Positions 9,811 to 21,293 of a DNA stretch of 64,000 nucleotides are shown one piece after another. Made by a program: the position numbers and the translations under genes. The DNA lies in the NCBI GenBank assembly GCA_033675265.1, contig JAUJYZ010001393.1, forward strand, positions 182,001 to 246,000, in the 5' to 3' direction. Origin of the DNA: Actinostola sp. cb2023 (lineage: Eukaryota; Cnidaria; Anthozoa; Actiniaria; Actinostolidae). Below the pieces are notes generated by a model, which was given only the letters and a program-made list of their open reading frames with translations, made no database searches and was not told the DNA's origin. Numbering within the stretch: the stretch's first letter is position 1; every line of letters begins with the position of its first letter.

Positions 9811-11711
9811 TCAGTGTTTAATCGGCTTCATGAATGCCTGACACTGACAACCCACACTGGCTTTCACAACGTTAGGTTTCAATTTGCCACAATTGTTTGG
9901 ATCTGTTAAGTAGACTAGAACGCCATGATGCCGTTTGCTACAAGAACCGATTGGAGTATGCTTTACCATGGGGGAGTAGCATAGACTGTGCCCATGTATG
10001 CCACATTCGACTGTAGAAATGACGTAAACCAGGCGCGCATCGAAGTCGCCAAGCTTGACAATGTATTCGGTGGTTTCTGGACAAAGCTTGTGCAAAGTCC
10101 TTTTCTCTAGACTGGCCATGAGTTGATGACGCTTGGCTAAGCCAATTGTTGCAAGCTGGCTTTTGCTGTAAAGTAAGGAGATCAGATTTGTGAGAAAATT
10201 AATACCACATCGATCAGCACATCAACTAACTATAATCAACCAAGTGCATGACTCTCATCTCACGTCTCAGCTGCATGGGTCTTGTGCAATATGTGGTTCA
10301 TCTTACTATCCATCCATGCATCCGTCTATCCCGTACATCCATGCTTCCTTCCTTCCTTCCTTCAGCTTCCTTCCTTCCTTCCTTCCTTCCTTCCTTCCTT
10401 CCTTCCTTCCTTCCTTCCTTCCTTCCTTCCTTCCTTCCTTCCTTCCTTCCTTCCTTCCTTCCTTCCTTCCTTCCTTCCTTCCTTCCTTCGATAATCCATG
10501 CATCCATCTTCCTGTACGTCCTTCCATATGTCCTTCCTTCCTTCCATCCACTTACACACTCGATAATCCATGCATCCATCTATCCTGTACATCCATATCC
10601 CGTACGTCCATCCATCTGTCCTTCCTTCCTTCCATCCACTTACACACTCGATCATCCATGCATCCATCTATCCCGTACGTCCATCCATCCATCTATCCTT
10701 TCTTCCACCCACACACTTACACACTCATCCATGCATCCATCTATCCTGTACGTCCATCCATCTATGCTTCCTTCCTTCCTTCCTTCCTTCCTTCCTTCCT
10801 TCCTTCCTTCCTTCCTTCCTTCCTTCCTTCCTGCCTTCCATCCACACACTCACACACTCGAACATCCATGCATCCATCTATCCTGTACGTCCATCCATCT
10901 ATGCTTCCTTCCTTCCATCCACTTACACATTCGATCATCTATGCATCCATCTATCCTGGACGTCCATCCATCTATCCTGGACGTCCATCCTTCCTTCCTT
11001 CCTTCCTTCCTTCCTTCCTTCTATCCTTCCTTCCTCCTTCCTTCCTTCCTTCCTTCCTTCCTTCCTTCCTTCCTTCCTTCCTTCCTTCCTTCCTTCCTTC
11101 CTTCCTTCCTTCCTTCCATCCACACACTCACACACTCGATCATCCATGCATCCATCTATCCTGTACGTCCATCCATCCATCTATCCTTTCTTCCATCCAC
11201 ACACTCACACACTTATCCATGCATCCATCTATCCCGTACGTCCATCCATCTATCCTTCCTTCCTTCCACCCACTCACACACTCTACCATGCGCACATGCA
11301 TCCATTCAATCACAACCAAACTAGTGATAATCAGTGAACACGAACAGCATAACATAGATGAATATTGCAAGCATTCAATAGTGTAATGTATATCATACCT
11401 TAGAGTCACAGCGTGATTCGAGTAACTACGCGTACGTAAATAGTAGAGAAAACGTACATTATCTGTACGGAACACCCTGACACCTTGTATCTTAAGGACC
11501 CCCGACTTTTCCAGTGCCTTCTTCAAAGACTCGCGCGTAGGTCCACTTGTTGCAGGAATCCGCTGCAATCACTTGGATAAGGTTGTTCTAAGTGGTCATT
11601 GCTTGTTTCTTGCTCAGGTAGTGGTATCTTGTAAAGGGTGGCCTTGGTAATGTCGGGGTTGCGGCCTTTGGCAAAGGACGCCCAAAAGGTAAACAGCACC
11701 AATAAAAGTAA
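9811..11711 (-). CDS. Secreted cystine-knot-like ligand 1 (paralogue of 36471-38217); frame break between exons
   Basis: Predicted secreted prepro-ligand. The last exon, 9811-10165, encodes the mature domain: LEKR dibasic site, then KLCPETTEYIVKLG, a six-to-seven-cysteine region, and the end ASVGCQCQAF. That ending recalls IL-17 (VGCTC) and Spaetzle/NGF knots, but no family can be fixed by eye. The middle segment, ending at 11399 (donor GTATGATA), encodes ESLKKALEKSG...LRTRS, which aligns with the pro-region of ligand 2; both join the last exon in phase 2. The segment starting at 11711, after the acceptor TTTTCACAG, encodes a signal-peptide core (LLLLVLFTFWASFAKG). Its frame is one base out from the middle segment near 11555-11570. 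By analogy with ligand 2, the initiator Met should sit in a tiny upstream exon, which was not found. Either this copy is frameshifted or the sequence has an indel. The intron 10166-11398 is filled with TTCC and CATC minisatellite. Confidence 0.65.
10312..11300. repeat. (TTCC)n microsatellite and CATCCATC minisatellite
   Basis: Long TTCC tracts (about 10340-10490, 10770-10830, 10985-11116) alternate with a longer unit containing CATCCATGCATCCATC, CCCGTACGTCCATCC and CCACACACTCACACACTC. The array fills the last intron of ligand 1 and creates spurious Leu-Pro-Ser-Phe open frames on both strands. Confidence 0.97.
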
Positions 11712-11790
11712 CTGTGAAAACAAGAGGTGGAGAATTCAGTGACCGTCATTGTAAGCCAACCAATTATCATAATCACCATCTTTATCAACA

Positions 11791-11960
<170 letters not shown>

Positions 11961-14600
11961 ATAGTGACTGACAACCACTTACTGACATCTGATATTAAAT
12001 GTCCAAAATACAGTAGTGACCGTGATTATTGACAAAAAGGCGCAAATTTCAACTGACATTCACACAATCGATTCGCTAATAAGCCCTTCCCCTCCCCCCT
12101 CCGGTACACACAAGTTCGTGTAACGAATATTTCCGGCACACATTGAATTAGCCTCCTCCGCAGGCTACTTTATCGGAATGGAATTTTTATCGGAATTGGG
12201 ATTCCTGTGGTAGAAAATAGGAAGAGGGAGGACTAGGGATACAAAAGAGGAAGACTGGAGACGAGAGCGAAGGAAAAAAATGGGGAGGAGTAGCCTGCCA
12301 TAAATCGAATGGTGTGGACGAGTGAATTCACCCTTGAGGACATGTGAATTCACCCCGGGAACCCCTGGGAGTTTTAGTCGACCAAAATACCTCACTAGTG
12401 GATACTTAGTAGTTAAACCATCAAACAGTACTGTGCGTTTACGGTTCAAGACGTGATCTCTACTAGGTACTAGAACGTTTATTTTAAAGTTCCTGCCTCT
12501 GAAGACTTTCAAAATAGAGAGAGTGAAATCCCTTTCGCGACCGAATGAAAGATATTTTTAACCGCCATCAGTCAAATCAAACAAGAAGTTGATTCACACT
12601 GCGGACTGATGCATTTTAAAATTAGTCGCTCAGTTTAAAATGTTCCTTTGAAATACTGACTTCGTTAATGCTTTCAATTGAAGTACAGCAAATCTCAAAG
12701 ATGATCAGAAAACGCAATGTGAGTGACCTGACGGCGGTTTAAAATTGTCACACAACGCGCCTGGTCAACTCGCTCGCGCTCGACGCCTATATGCGGCCTT
12801 GTGCATGAATACAACTTCTACCTAAATACCACGTACAAAAATCGTCTCTCAGTTTTTAATCTCTCGTTCTTATAATTATTATTTGTTTTCACTGTTGCGA
12901 AACAGAGAGAGAAGATGTCACGTCTCCAACGTACGCTAACCCGACCCGTTGTTTATAAGTCGGGTTATATACGTGGGCATTAATATAAATTTGTAAGGCG
13001 CCCGCCGTCGCTGATGTGTTTTGCACATGAACACATGTTTGTGCTAAAAATTTGAAGCGAACCGAATTCATGTTATGGTTTCCTATCACTATAAACACTC
13101 GAGTGTTGGCGATTTTAGGCGCCAGAATCAAGCCACGCTCTGATCGGTCGGTTAGTTGTTGTTGACCTTGGTCCTGACGCTGTCATTTGCAGTGTATTAT
13201 ATTTATGAAACGCACTCTCTTTGCTTCCGATTAAAATCTGTCAGTTTCACTGCTTTTCCGTTGGCCTTTATTTCTAAAACAATGGCCTGGACTGAAAATA
13301 ATTTCCAGGATTTCACTAAAACATCGGGCTTCTAGAGATTGAAGAAATCTGTCGAATTTTTCTTATCCCTCCCGTACTAAGTATATTTGGCATGCGCAAT
13401 AAAACATGCGCGAAGTGATAAACTGTTGTCCATTTATGGCAGGCAACTCCTTCGCTTTTTCTCCCTAGGGGCCAAGTCCCTCTCGGCCTTCGGCCTCGCA
13501 GGGATCCCATTCTCGGCCAATTCTCGGCCTTCGGCCTCGCTTCTTTCTCGGCCTTCGGCCTCCGAACGTTGCCTGCGGAGGAGGCTAACATTGAATATTC
13601 ATGACTCCAGTTAATAAATGCTTTCACATTCAAATGAGCTTGTGTTACCTGTCACGTGACTTTTTAAATTTTCACCGGAGGCAAACGAAAATACCATAAC
13701 TGGAAAGAGCATACTAAAGTTAGTAAAAGTGGAAAGTTTGAAGGGAGATACGTAAATAGGGCAATAGTTACAGGCATTCAAACTTTGCCTTTTTTGTATG
13801 GAAATGTACATGACGAGCCGCACGTCTTGGATTAGGACATAGGCCACCTCAAATTACTTTGAATAAGGAATATGTGGATTTCATCTGTCATCGTATTTCT
13901 TTTCACAGTAGGTTACGTTTGTTAGCAGGAGAATAAGTAGTGGTGTCGAGTGTAGACGGGGCTGTCAGTATCGGTGCCTGTTCTTCTGAACGATAACTGG
14001 ATTAAAACTTGGAGGTGTTCTCAGTAATCAGATTAGCTGAAGCGTGCCTAACAACCAAGAAATCATGTGGTGTCCCTTAAAAACGGTCTTGCGGCTCGTC
14101 ATGGTTCAGTGGAAGGCAACGCTTGCCCTCCAAGCGGAAAACCCACACAAATCCTTGTCAAAGCGGGAAACTTTGAAAGCCTTTAACTTTTGTCTTATTT
14201 GCTTGATTCTTTTGAAATTTTCAACTTTTACTAATTTTAGTATGCTCTTTCAAGTTATGATATTTTCGTTTGCCTTCGGTGAAATTTTAAAAAGTCACGT
14301 GACAGGTGACACAAGCCCATTGGTGTTGAAGCTGTCATACCTTCATTGTAAAGATGTATTCTTATCAGTGATTAATGACACTGGGTATACCTGCCACGAG
14401 GATGACTGAGAGCAGTTGAACCTTTAGAATCAGAAGAATCAAATCGATATGAGAAAGACACGACATACAACTGTTTCAAAAGCGTTGTCGGTAGTTGAAA
14501 GACACTGACACTAACGACACAAGGCCGATAGGACTCATGGCAAATGTTAGAGTCGTTTTCGTATGAGTGGGAATTAACGGTACGGTATAGTCCCTTTTAA
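11961..14600. other. Gene-free region with foldback remnants
   Basis: No gene is recognised. At 13483-13562 the hairpin word TCTCGGCCTTCGGCCTC occurs three times. A half copy of the TAGAGTCGTTTTCG element lies at 14548-14590 without its partner end. Confidence 0.6.
13637..14322. mobile_element. Foldback transposon with about 170-bp arms
   Basis: The left arm, from GCTTGTGTTACCTGTCACG to about 13805, is repeated inverted from about 14150 to 14322. It shares ACTTTTTAAA(A)TTTCACCG, AACGAAAATA and TTTACTAA words, with many differences. The centre of about 340 bp is non-coding. The arms are diverged, indicating age. Confidence 0.65.
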
Positions 14601-14639
14601 TAAATATATCACTATTTAGTACTAAACAGCGCTAATTAA

Positions 14640-15311
14640 CTGGCCGTCTCTATAAAAACCTCTCAGTCGTTTTCGCTTCTAAAATAAATATCTCCCAAAC
14701 TCTAGCTAATGAAAGACTATATCAAGGTTAAAACTAAAACGGATTTGGTTTGCTTCAAAATATTTTTATTTTTTATTTTTTGAAATGATTCCGTCTGAGA
14801 GCTGGTCAAGAGGTCAAATTTGCATGAAATTATGCACTTTTTACGGCGCTGTATAAACTTCGTCTCGCATTATCCAGCGAAACTTTTTATATCAAGTTGT
14901 AGATAAATGTATCTAGTTTGTCTAGAGGTAAAGCGTTATTCAATCGGTTCAGCCGTTTATGAGAACATTTGTTGATAATTAACACCACTAAGATCTAACT
15001 GAACGGCGGCTCAAAATTACCCAACTTTACTCGATTATTTTGCAAAAGTGGCACCTCGCTGGACTCTCTCATTGACACAATCGGATTGAACATCATTTCA
15101 TTTACACAAATCTGTAAAAACCCGTGTACGTTTTGGATATTTCAAAAGTTACGACAATTTCAGTTGGTGCATTTTATTTAAAATAAAATAAAAATATTTT
15201 GAAGCAAACCAAACCCGTTTTAGTTTTAACCTTGATATAGTCTTTCATTAGCTAGAGTTTGGGAGATATTTATTTTAGAAGCGAAAACGACTGAGAGGTT
15301 TTTATAGAGAC
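14640..15311. mobile_element. Foldback transposon inserted in satellite, TTAA duplication
   Basis: The arms GTCTCTATAAAAACCTCTC ... ACGGATTTGGTTTGCTTC (about 130 bp) are inverted at both ends. TTAA flanks it at 14636-14639 and 15312-15315, and the satellite unit reads through when one TTAA and the element are removed. TTAA duplication is characteristic of piggyBac-type transposition. Confidence 0.85.
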
Positions 15312-15331
15312 TTAAACAATAGAAAACAATA

Positions 15332-16065
15332 AGCCAAGTCAGAGTTTAAGGGGCGCGCGCGGCCTGGTAACGAATTCGGGATAAAATGTGTCCGAAGTGA
15401 ATTTTTCTCCCATGTCTCTTGTATTTTTGCCGAGTTTTCTAGGAGCATTTTACACTACTTTTTCTGTACTAATAAAGTATTTTCCCTGTTTACTAGTCAC
15501 ATACAACTGCAAGGTAACTCTAACAGCGCTTATATGTTCATTTGAATACGATAATCCACTGAAAAACGTAGTTTCAAATCGCCCACAAGCTTACCAATCT
15601 CGAAGCGGATTGGGCTTCCTGTGTCAACTGATCACAACGTTTGGATTTCGCTTTTAAATCATGTCTTTGTGTCGATTCTTGGCAATTATTTCAGAAAATA
15701 ATAAAGATTATGAGTTGTTTATCACTTTGTGCTATTAGTTGTCTCAAAAAAGTATCAAAAAGTTGTGTTTTGGGGCCGTAGTCACGGCTTCACTACGTCC
15801 CGACTACGTGTATAACGAAGGGCATTTTTATCGTAAAATAGAATTTGATTAACAAATCACACATGAGGTTGAATTAAGAAGACCTTTATGCATACCTTGG
15901 AGTATTTTCTCGGCAAAAATCGTATTCTAAGAGATGAAAATTGCTCCTAGAAAACTCGGCAAAAATACAAGAGACATGGGAGAAAAAGTCACTTCGGACA
16001 CATTTTATCCCGATTCGGTTCCAGGAATCACGGTAATCCTTAAACTCTTGATCTGACTTGGCTTA
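15332..16065. mobile_element. Foldback transposon inserted in satellite, TA flanks
   Basis: The ends AGCCAAGTCAGAGTTTAAG and the complementary ATCTGACTTGGCT carry inverted arms that include CCCATGTCTCTTGTATTTT. TA lies on both sides within the satellite sequence ACAATAGAAA. The centre encodes nothing recognisable. The tip resembles that of 5677-6176. Confidence 0.8.
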
Positions 16066-17686
16066 TAGAAATATCACTATTTAGTACTAAACAGCGCTAA
16101 TATAATTAAACAATAAAAAACAATAGAAATGTCACTATTTAGTACTAAACAGCGCTAATATAATTAAACAATAGAAAACAATAGAAATATCACTATTTAG
16201 TAGTACTAAACAGCGCTAATATAATTAAACAATAGAAAACAATAGAAATGTCACTATTTAGTACTAAACAGCGCTAATATAATTAAACAATAGAAAACAA
16301 TAGAAATATCATTTAGTACTAAACAGCGCTAATATAATTAAACAATAAAAAACAATAGAAATGTCACTATTTAGTACTAAACAGCGCTAATATAATTAAA
16401 CAATAGAAAACAATAGAAATATCACTATTTAGTACTAAACAGCGCTAATATAATTAAACAATAGAAAACAATAGAAATGTCACTATTTAGTACTAAACAG
16501 CGCTAATATAATTAAACAATAGAAAACAATAGAAATATCACTATTTAGTACTAAACAGCGCTAATATAATTAAACAATAGAAAACAATAGAAATGTCACT
16601 ATTTAGTACTAAACAGCGCTAATATAATTAAACAATAGAAAAAACAATAGAAATATCACTATTTAGTACTAAACAGCGCTAATATAATTAAACAATAAAA
16701 AACAATAGAAATGTCACTATTTAGTACTAAACAGCGCTAATAATATAATTAAACAATAGAAAACAATAGAAATGTCACTATTTAGTACTAAACAGCGCTA
16801 ATATAATTAAACAATAGAAAACAATAGAAATGTCACTATTTAGTACTAAACAGCGCTAATATAATTAAACAATAAAAAACAATAGAAATGTCACTATTTA
16901 GTACTAAACAGCGCTAATATAATTAAACAATAAAAACAATAGAAATATCACTATTAGTACTAAACAGCGCTAATATAATTAAACAATAGAAAACAATAGA
17001 AATATCACTATTTAGTACTAAACAGCGCTAATTAAACAATAGAAAACAATAGAAATATCACTATTTAGTACTAAACAGCGCTAATTAAACAATAGAAAAC
17101 AATAGAAATATCACTATTTAGTACTAAACAGCGCTAATTAAACAATAGAAAACAATAGAAATATCACTATTTAGTACTAAACAGCGCTAATTAAACAATA
17201 GAAAACAATAGAAATATCACTATTTAGTACTAAACAGCGCTAATTAAACAATAGAAAACAATAGAAATATCACTATTTAGTACTAAACAGCGCTAATTAA
17301 ACAATAGAAAACAATAGAAATATCACTATTTAGTACTAAACAGCGCTAATTAAACAATAGAAAAACAATAGAAATATCACTATTTAGTACTAAACAGCGC
17401 TAATTAAACAATAGAAAACAATAGAAATATCACTATTTAGTACTAAACAGCGCTAATATAATTAAACAATAGAAAACAATAGAAATGTCACTATTTAATA
17501 CTAAATAGTATTATTAAGGTTGCATGGTTTAAGCCGTTTGGCTCTAAAGCGCTCGAAAATCTAAATGCAACGCAACCAATATTTAAGATCGCCATGATGG
17601 TATTACTGTCACAAAGGACTTCGGGATTTCTCTTCAGCAAAACATATACTCCTGCATCCTGACAGTGGCGTAGCTTCCTTTACGCA

Positions 17687-17838
17687 TAGAGCAGATTTCG
17701 AATGACTGTGAAAAACTTACGGCACGGACGTGCCGTGCCGTGACCGTGATGATTTAGGATTTCGAATGAATCCGTGCCGCGCGTGACCGTGCCGTGCCGT
17801 GCGCCGTGGTTTTTCACAGTCATACGAAATCTGCTCTA
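17687..17838. mobile_element. MITE family A (TAGAGCAGATTTCG ends), complete
   Basis: A 152-bp near-palindrome with ends TAGAGCAGATTTCGAATGAC and complement, rich in GTGCCGTGCC. It is flanked on both sides by TACGCA (17681-17686 and 17839-17844), a possible target duplication. Relatives: 53857-53992 (complete) and 50555-50625 (half). Confidence 0.85.
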
Positions 17839-18031
17839 TACGCACGCACGTGCGTACCTCGGGAAACCAAAACTTAACAATAAATATACAGCAAAAATGT
17901 CAAGTTTAGCTTTTGCTCTCTAAGGAAAACAATGGTGTACTTCGTGAAAGTGCCTGGCTACGCCCCTGCCTGACTCTGTTTCAGCGTAAAATAATGTAGT
18001 TTTCACTCGAAAACTCGACCTTCACGTACCG

Positions 18032-18065
<34 letters not shown>
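18032..18065. repeat. Poly-C tract, 34 C
   Basis: An uninterrupted run of C. Further runs occur at about 19631-19649, 20743-20776 and 25527-25549 and at about 26981-27001 and 39769-39794, with a G run near 26605-26616. Such runs are also a known source of assembly error. Confidence 0.95.
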
Positions 18066-18068
<3 letters not shown>

Positions 18069-18714
18069 CTCCCCGGGTACTGTCATGCATGATCGAGTTG
18101 TGTACTCTCACCCGAGTCCCCTGTGACAGAGCAAAGCTCCGTATTGAATCACTCAACAATACTCGATGAAATTACTCGAAATACCAAGGGTTTTTTCTCT
18201 CCGTTCGACTGTCTGAAAATCCATCCTTTCAAGAATGGGAAACGAACCTAAAGTAAGTACTAAAGTCTACTGACTTCCCCTCAATAACGAACTTCTATTT
18301 CATTGCGAAATCTATCTGAAGATATTTTAAATTCCATTCCTAGTGGTTTAGTTAGACTTAGACATTTATATTTCAACAGAAAAGTAGTATTTTGCAGATA
18401 TGGATCAGTATTAAATCGTAAAAGCGCGATCAGTTTATTTGCGCTAGTGTTCGTAGTCGAAGCCAGGCATTACATTCTGAATAGAAATTTACAGGGAATA
18501 CTTTTACTCCGCTCAGCGCTGTCAGCGTGCCTCTGCATTGTCGTACTTTATAGTGCGCGTGCCGTGACGAGCTTATGAACGAATAGTCACCACTAGTTGG
18601 CAAAGATCATTTGTACAAAGTAGACTTTAATAACATAGAAATGAATGTTTAAACAGTACTAGTAATTAATACCGTGAGGTGTATCACATATCATTTAATA
18701 CCCGGGTTTTAATA

Positions 18715-18860
18715 GAATCGCTATAATAGCGATGTTCACGGTGACGTAGGCCATTGTTAACTTTTTTGCCAACCAGAGATTGGCTGATGAAATAAAGCAA
18801 CTTAACATTACAAAGGAACTGTGACGTCAATGTTTACAAACAGTGAACATCGCTATTATC
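18715..18860. mobile_element. Small foldback element
   Basis: ATCGCTATAATAGCGATGTTCAC at the left is matched by its complement at 18842-18860, with GTGACGT(C/A) words internal to both arms. Non-coding. Confidence 0.7.
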
Positions 18861-20741
18861 AGTTATACGGTTCATTAATTATAAGTCAATGTTTTTAAAA
18901 TAGGTTATTTTGTCTAAAGGCATCGAACAGAGCATGCATGTATGATTCTTAGAATTGGAGACTATATATAGCTAGACTATGCGATGTTGTAATGTGACCG
19001 AGTTCGTGGGTAATGGCCTGTCGACTGGCTTCCAATCTGATAAAAAGCCTTGTGTTTATTTTTAATTAAAAAGTTTTGAAACTAAGAGAAAACTTTTAAT
19101 TAAGTAAAATCGTTGAACAATAGCGATTTACTTATGAACATTCACAGTGTCAGTCGTTGTTGTGATCTATCATGGCAACTTTCCAGGGCCCGTTTGAATG
19201 TCTAATTCGAGTTTAATTTCCAATATACTAGCTAGTATTCTTCCGCTTTTGTTGGAAAACTTGAAGTGAAGTCGCGTGACCTCGTACACTGTAGATTTGA
19301 CGAGTAATTGTAATAATAACAATAATAGTTTTATAGTATAATGATTGTTGTTGCGACATACAATGACACTTACACAGCGAGGACAATTTTCGTAACCTCA
19401 AAGACCTCAAACCATTTTAGTTCCTCATTTTCGTTATCATGAGGACAAGTATTTCAAGCGGTCAGTCGACAGCTCCTTTAATCGAGTAGAGGTCGCTGAT
19501 GGGTGTTTACTACGTATTTATACTACAGACAGACGATAAATGCACCTCTTCCCCTGTGTGGTGTAATTTTGTTGGGAATTTGAACATTTTATCATGCGGC
19601 CTCGTCAAATCACCACCCCTTGCCCGAATACCCCCCCCCCCCCCCCCCTTCACTTACATCGATAGGTGCATAAAATAAGATTTTAAAAAAAAGAGTGAAA
19701 AAGAGTGAAACATCTTCTTCTCGTAGCTTTTACGAAGCTTTGCCCGCGTTTCCGTAACATGTAACGCGTTTCCGTAACGTGCCGGCCTTCGTTCTCTTGC
19801 CGGGAAACGCAACGTAACGTGGATCGAGCGTCACTTTCCGTCGACAGCTTTAACGTAGCGCACCTAACAAAACACTCCAGAAGAAAAGAAAACGAAAACG
19901 AATCGGCCTACCGGGCTAGCTGTGGTACAACTCTCCCCACCCCTCCCCGGTCGCGTTCGCGATATTTACCTGCCTTTGCTCATCGCGAAAGAAATTTGAT
20001 AGAAACTTTTTATGGATAATGTCCCAATAGAAGCGAGATGGTCTATGGCGATGGTCAAGGGGGAGACGGTGTTGTGGTAGGTGAAATTCCAATATTCTCG
20101 GGACGTTTATTACGATTGATTTCATTTAATGACTCATTTGTGTCGTAAAATGATCGACGATCATCGAGGTTTGCAAACATGTCAGCTATTTTCGGCACAA
20201 GTCCCTAATTGTGTCATAATGTAAGCACATATGATATTAAATTCCAGCAGAAATACCATGTGGCTGTGATATAAAAATGGACTACAGGTTAGAAGTAGCA
20301 TAGATTGTATGTCGCGGAAGTTCGTGCATCAGCGCACGTACATGTAACAGTCGTAATTAAGCTTACAAATTTTATGTAAGCTTATAAAAAATCTTACAAC
20401 ATTCTATCCTCTGTTCAAATTGTAGAGCAATTCAGAGTTGAATTAGTTATTTCGTAATGAGTATCTGTAATGTCTAATAAATTATCTTTGTAGTCTTCTT
20501 ATTTAGTCCAATTTTAGCGAAATGTTTGGAGCCTGGAGGCCTTCGCCATATTACATATAAAATGCATGGTCGCCTGAGTTTGAGTATTGTGTTGTTACAC
20601 AATGAACCATATCGTATCATCCCATCGTGTGGGTGTCATGCATGGGGAGGGAGGAAGTGATCATATTATTATGGTTCTTTTGCCTGTAGTCCTTATTCAA
20701 ATGTTCACAGCATTTCAGGAAGGGATGGGGCACAGGAAAGC

Positions 20742-20776
<35 letters not shown>

Positions 20777-20844
20777 ACCCCACTATAAAAAAATCAGTTT
20801 TAGTTATACATAATCAATTAATTGTATTCAAACTTATTAGTAGA

Positions 20845-21010
20845 GGTAATCGTACGGTTTCGAGTTCAATTTGGAAATAATTTGCACGAGTGTGAGTTTT
20901 TCAAAGAGTATCAAAATTGTACAAGCCCGTAGGGCGAGTGCAATTTGAGCTCTTTGAAAAACACACGAGTGCAAATGATTCCAAATTGAACAAGAAATCG
21001 TATGATTACC
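20845..21010. mobile_element. Foldback MITE with GGTAATCGTA ends
   Basis: The left arm GGTAATCGTACGGTTTC...GTTCAATTTGG and the right arm are inverted copies over about 75 bp, meeting at GCCCGTAGGGC. Non-coding. Confidence 0.8.
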
Positions 21011-21027
21011 AATTATATTCATGAAGA

Positions 21028-21061
21028 AAAAGTAATTTGCACTGCAGTGCAAATTACTTTT
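21028..21061. repeat. Perfect 34-bp palindrome
   Basis: AAAAGTAATTTGCACTG and its exact complement are joined without a spacer, centred on CTGCAG. It lies 230 bp upstream of the phosphodiesterase gene start. Confidence 0.9.
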
Positions 21062-21293
21062 CAACTGCACTGCTCTAAGCCAATCAGAATCAAGTATTTT
21101 TTTCATGTATATTATTATTCTATTATTATTCTATTATAATATAATATTATTAATTATTATTATAATTATTATTATTCAAACTTTTGTTTTTAACTGTGAA
21201 AGCCTCCTTCTATATATCAACCCTCTTACTTGTTTCTTTTCTGTAATAATTTCAAAGGTTGGTTTTTCAAGGCTAGACTCCAAAGACAAAGAT

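Larger units (their letters stand above)
14602..17512. repeat. Satellite array, 54-62 bp unit, about 26 copies, interrupted by two transposons
   Basis: The unit contains CACTATTTAGTACTAAACAGCG, CTAAT(ATAATT)AAACAATAG and AAAACAATAGAAAT. Copies from 16066 to about 17010 are about 61 bp and often alternate ATGTCAC and ATATCAC. Copies from about 17010 to 17450 are 54 bp and lack the ATATAATT block. The first unit, at 14605-14639, continues at 15312-15331 and again at 16066. This shows that the elements 14640-15311 and 15332-16065 inserted into a pre-existing array. No coding potential. Confidence 0.95.
17839..21293. other. Gene-free region upstream of the first phosphodiesterase gene
   Basis: No gene is recognised. 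The frame at 18303-18578 has no family features. Poly-C tracts and foldbacks inside are listed separately. A likely 5' UTR exon boundary lies at 21257 (TTTCAAAG before GTTGGTTTTTCAAGG), because the paralogue has the same AAAG/GTTGGCTTTTCGAAGG junction at about 30424. Confidence 0.55.

Noticed and set aside
10190..11386. Long plus-strand frames rich in Leu-Pro-Ser-Phe, and minus-strand Lys-Glu-Gly-Arg frames
   Set aside because: They are translations of TTCC microsatellite in an intron; composition is pure repeat and no domain is present. The same holds for 54479-55178.
12165..12512. Minus-strand frame considered as the first exon of ligand 1
   Set aside because: The initiating codon would be TTG, not ATG, and the downstream residues do not form a signal peptide.
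18303..18578. Plus-strand frame of 91 residues
   Set aside because: No signal, motif or conserved exon features; no supporting neighbour exon.
21105..21293. Earlier in-frame Met for phosphodiesterase A at 21105
   Set aside because: The upstream residues translate AT-repeat DNA, and the paralogue shows an acceptor-like junction just before the chosen start.
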